Origin: Mucidula mucida
Taxonomy: Eukaryota; Basidiomycota; Agaricomycetes; Agaricales; Physalacriaceae
DNA: 64,000 nucleotides
NCBI GenBank assembly: GCA_015501055.1
Contig: JADNYV010000001.1
Span: 806,001-870,000 of the forward strand
Direction: 5' to 3'
Made by a program: the position numbers and the translations under genes
The notes under the pieces: generated by a model
The model's input: only the letters and a program-made list of their open reading frames with translations
Databases searched by the model: none
Told to the model about the DNA's origin: nothing
Part shown: piece by piece, positions 10,624 through 20,329 of the stretch
How the letters are laid out: every line of letters starts with the position of its first letter
Numbering within the stretch: the first letter of the stretch is position 1

Positions 10624-13075
10624 ATGCCTTCTGGTTCTGTGCTCTCCGACGTCTTTAACTCTTTGCGTCGCCGCACGAGTCTGCGCGAAAGCATTCGCAG
10701 TATATCAAGCAGCTATAGCTCACTGAAGGGAAAGACCAGACGCCAACGGACCTCGTCCTATCAGTCGTACGCCGTTTACGAACAAATCATGTTTCCCATC
10801 ATTCTCCGCGACCCCGAAGCCACACAGCGGCTTCTAGAAGCTATTCTGGATAGCCCTGGTGGCCGGCGCTCTCTGTCGCGACTCGCGAGGACTTGCCGAG
10901 CGTTTGCTGAACCAGCATTGAATGTTCTCTGGAGGGAGCTGGACTCGCTCGTACCTATTATTGGTTTATTCCCCAACTCTTTATTGAAGAAGACTCGCAG
11001 ACCTGGGTTAGGCCTGGTGAGTGTCGCGACGTAGTGTTCTGTGTTTGTGCTCATCATTATCGATAGGCTCGAATCCCAGCAGAGGACGATTGGAAAAAGA
11101 TTCTCAAATACGGAGAACGTGTCCGCAAACTCTCATACAACGAGGCGCATAACAATGTCGCCTCCTCCATCTTTCCTATATTCGACGAACATCGTCCTAA
11201 ACCGTATATCCTTCCCAACCTCCGCCAGCTTGTCTGGAAAGCAGAGACGAACGCTGGACTCGAGCGTTGCTTTTTATTCCTCAATCCGCAGCTGGAAGGG
11301 TTGACGTTGGATATTGGCACAAAAATGCCTCAGCTCTCCAACTTCCTGGCCGACATGTCGAGCCGCACGAAGCTCAAGGAGTTCTCCTTCGCGTCCGCCA
11401 CTCCCCTCCCTGACACATTCACGGAGCTTCTTTTGCCGCAGAAGGGTTTGCAAAAGGTGGCCCTCGTCGCACCTGGAGCCCTGGCTCCAGGAGTCGGAAG
11501 ATGGATTGCGTCGCTTGAGGACCTCAAGGTGCTCCAGCTTGACTTGTCAGGCCGCGGCGTAGTGGCGGTGGAAGGATTTTTCGACGAGTTGCGGCCCCGT
11601 TCCGGCGACTCGACTCCGAGTTCTGTGATGACGACGGACAGTGGCGTATTTTCGGGTGAGGAACTTGACTTTTCGGACATCCGCAAGTCTGCGCTTCGGC
11701 TGACTGGGGACCTTCGCTCGAAAGGCTCCTTCTCGAGTTTGCGCCAGTTACATTTGACGGGGGACGTGTCAAACATGGCGGTCTTTGTCAAGCATCTGAC
11801 GAGCGACCTCGTTCAGGTGACCTTGTCATCGAAGACCCCCCAGACGCGGCGGACTGGCAAGACATGACTGCTCTTCTGTCGGAGAGGTTTGGAGAGTCTC
11901 TTCAGTCATTGCGTATCTCAGCTACGGCAACATCGAGATACACTGATTTGGTGAGGTCCACCGGGAGAGACGCGCCATCCAAGAGGCTGACACTGGAACA
12001 TTTTTCGGCTCTGCCATCTCTGATCAGGTTGGACATTGACCTCCCCCAGTCATACCTTTTCACCAAAGCCGATATCGAGCATCTTGCCAAGATCTGCCCA
12101 GTTGTCCAGGATATCAAACTTTGTCCTCTGTCGCGCTTCCCAGTCGCGTCAGGACCTCCCAAAATCACTCTCGAAGACCTTGTTCCTCTCATCAGCAACT
12201 GCCCCCGGCTCCACACCCTCGCTGCTGTCGTGAACGCGAAAGGGGGGAGTGCCGCTACCCTTGCGTCCCGCACTGCGTCGTCCAGGTCGCTTCTCCGCCT
12301 GCACGTTGGCCACTCGTGGGTTGGTGACAGTCTCCACGTTACCATCCTTCTCAGCCACCTTGCCCCCCATTTGGAGACACTCAAGTGGTTCCACGAGAAG
12401 AACAGACCGGGTTACATCGAGGCGCATGCACAGGCGTGGGAAGAAGTTGCGGACGCACTTCCGCATCTGCAGAATGTGCGTCTGTCTGAACGCAGGTGGG
12501 CTGCTCAGTTGGTGGAAGAAATGAGCGTACATGGGGCTGAATACTCGGACGAGTCGGTGGATGCGACGGTATGGACTGAAGAGTTTGGTGTCCAGGTTGC
12601 GCCGGAGATGGTGGAGATGGCGGTGCAGTTCGTGCCCTCCCTGGTGGACAGCATGGTCGACGCCGTCCCGCACTCGTCCTCCGTATCTGTTGACGCGACC
12701 CCTTCGACCGTCGAGATGGAGATAGACGCGTGCCCAGATGTTATCGACGAGTCGGTTAGCGCGGTCCGCCCGACCGCAGCTCAAGAGGTAGACGCCACAC
12801 AAGTTTCGGTGTCAAAGTCGGTCGAGGCGCTCATCGAGTCCTCCCGCCCGAGCTTCGCTGTGCGCTCCCGTATTCCAAGAGGCCCGTCTATCCTCCATCT
12901 GATCACGCTTCTTTGGAGGTTGGCTCTTTTCTTCCCCATCACGCTGCCGTTCAAGGTCTTTCATGCGTTGGTGGACAAGGTGAGCCGTCACAAGGAAAAG
13001 CCTGCTTCGAGAAAGGTTGAGAATGGGACGGCGTCGGTGGACATTGCGTTGGACACCATCCCAGTCCGTGCATGA
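10624..13075 (+). CDS. F-box-like / leucine-rich protein with one frameshift
   Basis: Exon 1 (10624-11016) ends after SRLARTCRAFAEPALNVLWR, the F-box-like motif common in Agaricomycetes. A 50-nt intron (11017-11066) joins it to LRR-like sequence such as PYILPNLRQLVWKAETN and LEGLTLDIGTKM. The frame is lost at about 11821: the upstream frame runs into a stop. A one-base shift continues as VIEDPPDAADWQDMTALL and stays open to 13075, so the two halves clearly belong together. The C-terminal quarter has a loose acidic pseudo-repeat (VDAxP.. units, about 12550-12830) and ends with a hydrophobic segment ILHLITLLWRLALFFPITLP, a possible membrane anchor. F-box proteins recruit substrates to SCF ubiquitin ligases; the target is unknown. 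The frameshift is probably a sequencing indel. Confidence 0.7.
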
Positions 13076-13347
13076 TTTCGTTTCGGGTCGTCAGAATACT
13101 TATCTAGTTATGCACATTATGTTGTTAGGACAATTATGATTATGCCTATGCCAGTGCTGAAGTGAAACCTGAGCCAATGGAGCAAGCAGAGGTTAGTACA
13201 TTGCCTTTTAGCGATCTAAATAGATATTTCACAAGTTACTGTGGTAAGGTTAGGGTTGCGTCGTGGGTCCAAGACCTTCCGAAAGTAACAAGGCCAAGCA
13301 AGATCGCGACGCGTAATTGGGACCAGAGCTCGTCGACTGCGTACATC

Positions 13348-15114
13348 ATGGCCGACAACAAGAAACAGGAAAAGGACTTTACGACCGAGGTCGACAGTCT
13401 TCTACCAGAAGTCGAAAAGATAGCCAAGGTGCGCTCGGCATCGCTCTCAACAGCGACCGCAAATGACGATGACAGGCTGGCCAACTGCAATCTGCCCTCG
13501 ACAAACTCTTCGTGCTCGAGAAACAAACCCGAAATGTCTGTTCTATCGATTATCCGCATTGAAGGTCGCTGATCTAGCATAGGCCGCCGATCTTTCTTCA
13601 ACGACGCGACTGGTGAAAGCCGTTACCGAACATTGCTATCAAGCTAAAGACTTTACACAATTGAACGCGAGCGTCTTGCTACTTTCTAAAAAACATGGGC
13701 AGCTCAAGGGTGCTGTACAATCTATGGTCGAGTTAGTCATGTCCTACTTGGAGGACGTGAACAAGAAACACGGGGTCGAGAAATGGCTGGAATTGGTTGA
13801 AACCTTGCGGGTAGTGACTGAGGGCAAGGTAACATTTCATCTATACCTCAGTATTGTATAATCTGATTGCCTGGGACAGATCTTCCTAGAGACACCCCGC
13901 GCCCGAGTTACTCTACTTCTCGCACATTACCATGAAAAGCTTAGTACTTCATCCAAGACGCCTGAGGAAAGCAAGAAATCATTGGAGACGGCGTCGGAAT
14001 TACTGTCTGACCTGCAGGTCGAGACTTATTCTTCAATGGAGCGACGCGAGAAGACGGAATTCATCCTTGAACAAATGAGGTTACTCATCGCTGTTGCTCG
14101 GCAGAAGGACGAAGAGGTGACGAAGAGTGGCAAGGAAGCGATGGCTGGTGGCGAGGCCGAGTGGGTCAAAGTTCGTGTAGGAGGACGGAAGGTCAACGAG
14201 GCCTTCTTGAAGGAAAAGGATAACGAGGTGAATGTCACGTTGTTCAAATTGAAGCACCCATCCTGATCAAGTTGGTTTTTGCAGGACTTGAAGCTGAAAT
14301 TTTACGACCTAATGATACAACACGCACTTCACCAAACCGCATACCTCGATGTCGCTAATTATTACTACAAAGTCTGGGAAACACCATCGATCAAGGAGGA
14401 CGTGAACGGCAAGGGTAAAACTGTGCGTCTCTGAGTATGATTGGTGTTCATTGCCTAACATGTCCTTAGACCCTTGAACATATCGTGTACTATGTTGTCC
14501 TTGCTCCTCATAATAATGAGCAGTCGGACATGATGCATCGTCTATTCATCGATCCAGCATTGGTGAAATTGGAACTCCATTAGTGAGTTTCTCGTCCAGT
14601 TGGTTGATCTATATTCATGGACGCCCAGTAACCTCGTGAAATGCTTCACGACGCGAGAACTGATGCGATGGCCCGGTATTCAACAAATATACGGCGAATT
14701 CTTGAAGAAAACCCCCGTATTTTCGTCTGAGAAGCGATGGGAAGATCTCCATATGCGTGTCATTGAGCATGTAGGTGAGATTTATGTTTCACTGTCTCAT
14801 ACTTACGCGTTCCTTAGAACATTCGCGTCGTATCCGAGTATTACACCCGCATAACAATAACTCGACTGACGTCGCTTCTTGATCTAACTCCCAAACAGAC
14901 AGAAGAGACTCTGGCGCGTCTTGTGGTATCAGGGTCAATATGGGCGCGTGTCGACCGGCCAGCAGGCATAATCAACTTCAAGAAACAGAAGAATCCAGAG
15001 GATGTTATGAATGACTGGAGTTCTGACATGCAGAAGTTGCTTGGATTAGTGGAGAAGGCATGGATGGGTATGAACGCTGCACAGGCCGCTCAGTCTCGCG
15101 TTGTCAAGTCATAG
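13348..15114 (+). CDS. RPN5: 26S proteasome regulatory subunit RPN5 (PSMD12)
   Basis: Rpn5 is a PCI-domain scaffold subunit of the proteasome lid. Eight exons, read by splicing 45-60 nt introns: 13348-13428, 13476-13535, 13583-13828, 13880-14227, 14285-14422, 14470-14582, 14629-14770 and 14818-15114. Signature blocks in order: KDFTTEVDSLLPEVEKIAK, LQSALDKLFVLEKQTRN, LKLKFYDLMIQHALHQTAYL, HIVYYVVLAPHNNEQSDMMH, LVKCFTTRELMRWP and IRVVSEYYTRITITRLTSLL. The PCI winged helix ends with the characteristic RPAGIINFKK and a C-terminal helix WSSDMQKLLGLVEKAWMGMN. Length and exon phases are consistent with a full-length functional gene. It converges with the mS23 gene, with 27 bp between the stop codons. 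Confidence 0.95.
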
Positions 15115-15141
15115 ATTGTAATATGAATGAGTACTGTATGT

Positions 15142-16157
15142 CTAGACACCCTGTGGGTCTCGTCTATACACGATATCCTGGTTCAAGTTGGCTCGCGACG
15201 TTGCCCGAGGCGGCAGAGTTGGAGTTGGGGACTCGGAAGCAAGGCGAGCATGGAATTGCTGGCCCGGGAGAGCGGGATTGCCAGAACGCTCAGACTCCTT
15301 GACCGCTTTGAACCCAGGAGCCTCTCCTGGTGGGTATTCGACTTCAACAACCTTGGGGTTGTATGCCGGCTGGTTGCCCTGCTTCCACTTTTCAGTGTAT
15401 TCCTCTCCTCTGCTCCAGCCCGTCGCACTATCCGCGTAATTGGCCATGATGGCTCTCCATCTCTTGCGAGCAGCATGCTCGCCGGCATCCGCAATTTTCT
15501 TCCTATCCCATGTTTCCAACTGCTTCAAGTCCTTCCTGTATCCGAGCTTTATTTCTGAAGTAGTATATGCCGAGCTTAGCGTTTCCTTTTCGAGGGCAGC
15601 GAAGCGACAAGCGATGAAATGCTCGGAGCGGAGGGCCCGGAACTGGGCAACGGCGCGGGTGTATGCGAATGTAAGAGGAATGTGGTGGTGTTCGTGCAAG
15701 TTCACTGCGAAACGAATGGCACTAGGAAACGCGTGAATAAAGCTGGTTTTGTGTAGAGAAAGACCTACTCTTCGGGATACGGGTTCCGTCCGTGTTGTCG
15801 GAGCCGTGTCCATTCCTTGCCTACTATTGGATGCTCGTCTTCCACTTTGCCATTTTCCGTCAGCGTGACGGGCCGGAAGGCCTCGAATGGATGGTCCTTG
15901 AAGAACTGGCGACGGACTTGATCCTCCAAATAGGATACCTTTGACGGGGCATTCTTGGGCGCCTTTAGTTTATGGGAGACGGTCTCCTCCGTGGGCGACT
16001 GGTCGTATGCTGATCGGTTAGGCGGTGCTTTGGGGGGCAAAGGAATGGGGGGATTCATAAGGACGGCATTGAGCCAAGTCGGCTGGTCGAGCAGGCCGGC
16101 GCGGACAAGACGACCGACTTGGTGATGCACCTGCGTCGGTATTCGACGGCCCATCAC
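15142..16157 (-). CDS. RSM25: Mitochondrial ribosomal small-subunit protein mS23 (RSM25/S25)
   Basis: Two exons, 16157-15769 and 15721-15142, joined by a 47-nt intron that makes PEEDAIRFAVNLHEHHH. The start MMGRRIPTQVHHQVGRLVRAG, with NPPIPLPPKAPP soon after, is the N-terminal signature of fungal mitochondrial S25/Rsm25 (mS23), a subunit of the 37S mitoribosome. Conserved stretches follow: LEDQVRRQFFKDHPFEAFRP and RALRSEHFIACRFAALEKE. A charged C-terminal extension ends in YRRDPQGV. Two consecutive ATGs open the frame, so initiation at 16154 is equally likely. Mitochondrial import is expected from the family; no separate cleavable presequence is obvious, as usual for this protein. Confidence 0.9.
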
Positions 16158-16479
16158 GCCAAATTTTTCGCGTCGACGTCAAGTCTAAGTTCCGTATTTG
16201 GTTGTGGTCTGATCGCCAAACATACCCACTTACCCTTTCCTCTTACCATCACCTGTATATCTAGGCTTGCTTTGATTCATGTATGATATATAACGCTGAT
16301 ACTTATCTTCAAAAACGTGATCCGGACAATTGTATCACAACGCTTGGAAGTACGTTTCCAGCTGGGACTCCAATTCGCGGGGAGCAACTCTTTCCTACGC
16401 GATCGGAATAACATTTATCGCGAGCGGCTCTATCTCAAAAGCACAATTATTTCATTTGATCTTGACTCTATCGTGAACC

Positions 16480-17741
16480 ATGTCAGCTCGGTGTCTCGTT
16501 CGCGGTTCCATCAGTGAGTTTGACGTTCTCAGTTCGTTGATCTTGAATCAACTCACCTACAGACATCGACGAGTTCTTTCATGGTCCGTACCAAAGTCTT
16601 CAGTTTGTTGTCATCTGACGTCGACGTTCTGTATCAGTCAAGGATATTGTTCGACCTGGAGAAACCATCTCGTCGATAACTTAGAAAAGCGCGCCGGCGG
16701 AAAAGGTGCTAATCAAGCCGGTCGCTGTTGCGCGCGCTGGATGCAATGTAGACCTCGTTGGGCTATTGGGAATGATGGCCTTTGGGTTAGATCCCAACTC
16801 AAAGAGGCCGGTGTAAACGTCTCTGGTGTTTCCAGTAGTACAGGTAGGTCTCTGCACACTACATAGACGTCATGTATCACGTTTCTCCAGGATTCGACTG
16901 GACGTGCGATTATCCAACTCACAGATGTTGGCGAGAACAGTATCAGTAAGTGATTACTTCCTTATGTTGATTCCTTCGCTGACATATGCGTAGTTCTCTA
17001 CAAGGGCGCGAATTACTCGCTCGTCCACGAGCAAAATCCTCTTCCAAGACACGCAGAAACGACTCATGTTCTTCTACAAAACGAGATTCCTTGGTCAGAA
17101 ACGATGGCTCAACTCCAAATCGCCAACGATCCTTCTCTTTCCGCGCCGTCATACACCATCTTCAATCCGTCTCCGATGCCTTCAGATGAACAGCTGCAGA
17201 ATTTCCCTTGGGAGAAGCTGTCTTGGTTAATCGTCAACGAAGGGGAGGCCGCCGATCTCAACAAAGCTTTGACACCAGGATCCAATCTGTCTGTCCCACC
17301 TGCACCTCAGGATGCACCTTATGCATCCATGTCGGCATATGCGGTCCTCATCCGCCTCTCCCAATGTATCCCTACAACCAACATTGTCTGTACCTTGGGA
17401 GGAGCCGGTGTCCTCGCACATGTCCCCTCTTTTCAAGGCCCACCGCTCTACTTGCGGGCTGCCAGACTGGAAGGATCTGTTCGCGACACGACTGGAGCCG
17501 GCGACTGTTTCACAGGATACCTCGTTGCTGGCCTGATGAAATCAGCGGATCCTTTCACTTCCGAATCTCTCTTCCAGGTCCTCCGCCGCTGCGTCCAGGT
17601 AATTGATTGTGTCAATGACTTTCGAGGCTCTAATGAAATATGTCCTAGGCGGCCGGAATGTGCGTTGAAAGACGTGGTGCTATGGAGAGTATTCCGATGG
17701 AAAAGGAGGTTACTGCGCGTCTGTTGGGCACCTCCTCATAA
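16480..17741 (+). CDS. RBK1: Ribokinase (PfkB family) with three local frame breaks
   Basis: Phosphorylates ribose to ribose-5-phosphate. Exon 1 starts MSARCLVRGSI and splices into NIDEFFH. Further exons give DIVRPGETISS, the signature EKRAGGKGANQA, VARAGCNVDLVGLLG, NDGLWVRSQLKEAGVNV, GRAIIQLTDVGENSI and LYKGANYSLVHEQNPLPRHA. Later come WLIVNEGEAADL, CTLGGAGVLAHV, and the catalytic PfkB block DTTGAGDCFTGYLVAGLM with its Asp base. The final exon ends TARLLGTSS. Between about 16680 and 16775 the frame must change three times: a base missing near 16681, an extra G near 16720 and a base missing near 16772. Outside this short stretch the gene is intact, with normal introns. Sequencing error is the simplest explanation; a young pseudogene is the alternative. 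Confidence 0.8.
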
Positions 17742-17948
17742 AATCGTGGATGATAAATAGCTTGTGCTGGTTGTAGACTGTGTTGAATTGTTCTACGATC
17801 TATGTTCATTGGAGAGTGCGCCGCCTGAGGTTCAGACGGACAAGCAGTGGTTTCCTTGTGATCCGCGAACTGAGAGACGGCGAAACTTCAAAATAGTGTA
17901 CACGTCGTATTGGGCTTAGTTTCAAACAAAAATTATGCTTATCATCGT

Positions 17949-19087
17949 CTACGTACTGTATCCTGAACCAGTGAACTTAGCGTTCTGGCCAGTAGCAACA
18001 CTTAACGCAGCGGCAAATCCGTCCGTGATGGTATCAATGTCTGTGGTAACGCTAACCATGTCAAAGCCTTGTGCGAAGCGTTTCGCAGCTTGTTCGCCGT
18101 TCAAACCTAAAAGGTAGATGTGAGCATACGACCACAGTAAACCAGAGGGTTGTTTTTACAGAAAATAGCGGCCGTCTTGCCTGCCTTCTTACAGGCAGCG
18201 AGGATTTTCGCAATAGCAGCTTCATGTTCTTCACTGCCAAAGTCGACACCCATGGATACAGAGAGATCGAAAGGACCAATCTACAATATGAGTTGAGTGC
18301 TACAGTGAGTTGAAAGAAGTCAGCATACAAAGGCGATATCGATGCCCTCTTGGACGATGGCGTCTATCTCCTTAACGGCGTTGGGGTGCTCAATTTGTAC
18401 AGCAATGAGGAGATCATCGTTAGCGGAGGCCTTGTATGTACCCCCGAGGGCTCCAGTAGCGTGTGTGAACATGGGTCCAAACCCACGGATACCGGCGGGA
18501 GGATACTTGCATGCCTCGACAACTTTGCGCACAATTTCCTACATAACCGTGTTAGTGGGAAATTTACGAATGTAGTGAGAACTCACTGGGCTATTGGCCA
18601 TGGGAACCATCAATCCATGGGCACCAGTATCAAGCGCGCGCTGTATTTTGGTAAGCGAGGGAACAACGTCTCACGCATCAGCCTGCCTTGATAAGCCAGC
18701 TCTCCTCGGCGGGCACGCGAATTATAGGTGACGCGCCGCTGGAGGCAATAGCGTTGGCAAGATCGTAAAAATGAGTCTCTAGATGCACGCGTCAAGTCGT
18801 GGCACAGAAGTGCCCATGGAGCATATGTACCATTAATCAATCCATGCTCTGACGGATCATGTTAGCTGGGTTGAAGAACGACAGGACCGGGATTTGACAT
18901 ACCCCCATCAATCAGAACCCATGAGATGTTCTGGGTGTTCGCGATTGTTCGGGCAATAGCAGTGCTACAATAAGCATGAGGCGCGGCAGCCTAAGTGCAA
19001 GTCAACATACCTTGGAAGGGTAAGCCAGGCGCCAGCGGCAGGCTTCCCGGAAGCAAGTTGTTTGCGAAGTGGTAGATCGAGAGGCAT
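17949..19087 (-). CDS. HpcH/HpaI-family aldolase
   Basis: Class II metal-dependent aldolase of the HpcH/HpaI group (2-keto-3-deoxyglucarate or 4-hydroxy-2-oxo acid aldolases), which cleaves hydroxy-keto acids to pyruvate plus an aldehyde. Starts MPLDLPLRKQLASGKPAAGA. The blocks WVLIDGEHGLI, IASSGASPIIRVPAEES and AHGLMVPMANSPEIVRKVVE hold the family's catalytic and metal environment. VQIEHPNAVKEIDAI and IGPFDLSVSMGV follow. The last exon ends GQNAKFTGSGYST. About seven introns are used. The one at 18686-18641 has a GC donor, because reading through or using any GT would hit a stop or break the frame. An in-frame ATG at 19174 would add 29 residues, possibly a targeting extension. Confidence 0.85.
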
Positions 19088-19591
19088 AGTAGTTGATGTT
19101 TTGAGAGTGGCCAACAGTGACGAGTATCTTATAAATTGGCTTGGTCTACTGTTAACCCGGCGCGTAGATAACAAGGAATGCCAGGCCCTAGAGATCCAAT
19201 TTCTATCAGGCCTAAAACATCAGGCCCATTCGTGGGACGGAGTTATATGGACTCTGGAGAAGAGCACGACTCACGTTGTTCTGGGGAGACGAGAGGCTTG
19301 CGATCTTATCATGGCAAGTAAGCCCGCTTTTATAAGAAACACAGGAGAAGATCACGACACCTCGCGTCTACGCTCTAAGCAGCCACCAAGTGGGATCATG
19401 GTACCAGTAGCGAGCATCGGGCCACCGGTCCGGGTGAATTTCGAACGGGGTCAACCAGCTCCGATTTATACTTCCGGGGACGCGCGGAAATGTCGTCCTG
19501 CCTGCGCAAAATATCTGTTCCGTATGGATAAAACCAACAATGAACACGCTTCTGTCGCCTCCCCACTTCCCCACAATTCTATCTGTTCAAC
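19088..19591. other. Intergenic region aldolase / transporter relic
   Basis: Spacer between the start of the minus-strand aldolase and the transporter remnant on the plus strand. It should hold the aldolase promoter. An open frame to 19613 shows no recognisable features. Confidence 0.4.
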
Positions 19592-20022
19592 ATGCCGCGG
19601 GGTTATACAGTAATGGTGGGCCTCTTCGCAGGCCTTGGTATGTTGACGCGTCTCCTGGTCTTGACTTACGATTAACCTCACTGTATAGGCTCTTTTCTGT
19701 TTGGCTACGATACTGGAGTCGTTACGACAAGTATCGCTCATGAAAGTTTCAAAATCTGTAATTGGTTAACAATCCGAGTTGCTTTCTTGGTGTTCACTCG
19801 TTGAAAAGATATGGGAAACCCGGATAACGCGGCAATGGGCGCGATAGTCGCTACCTATATCGCTGGAGAGGCAGTCGGTGCTATAAACTTGGGCGAAAGC
19901 AGAAATAGCTCGTCTATGGACTCGTGGTCCGCCGAATTGATATCCAAGCCTCAGAAGGTGTTACTGTATAGCCAGGAGGATAGTCACCCTCTTCCATACC
20001 AATTTCCTGCCAGAAACTGGTG
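19592..20022 (+). pseudogene. 5' relic of an MFS sugar transporter
   Basis: The ATG at 19592 starts MPRGYTVMVGLFAGLG. A standard intron then leads to SFLFGYDTGVVTTSIAHESF, the first transmembrane helix and PESPR/GYD-type signature of fungal hexose transporters. After another gap comes MGNPDNAAMGAIVATYIAG and EAVGA, the second-helix block of the same family. The link between these two blocks needs a frame change at about 19755-19810. After about 19890 the resemblance ends, and the remaining roughly 400 residues of a 12-helix transporter are absent because the ligase gene begins to read in from 20330. I interpret this as the truncated 5' third of a transporter. Confidence 0.65.
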
Positions 20023-20329
20023 AGCAGACGATCGCATGTTGCAGATATATTGTTGTGAAGTTCCCAGCTGGAAAGGTATTCGGGCTTACAGCTGTCATAG
20101 TCTGGTGAAGAGAGCGGCGTACGTATTGTTGTTTTCGTACGGTGCAGAAAAACGTTAAACGAGGCGACTAAGTACTTACTCTCGTCGCTTCAGACTCCTG
20201 ATATTGGTTGGAAAATGACTGATATAATGCAATGTAATTAGCTACGATCTATAGTTACAACTTGGCTAAGATCGTTACTGGTTCGGTACGCCTCATTTTC
20301 CGCGCCTGCTCTCGGAGCACCCGTCGGAG
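20023..20329. other. Spacer after the transporter relic
   Basis: No coding signature. It includes the likely 3' region of the minus-strand ligase. It may hide a breakpoint where the rest of the transporter was lost. Confidence 0.3.
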
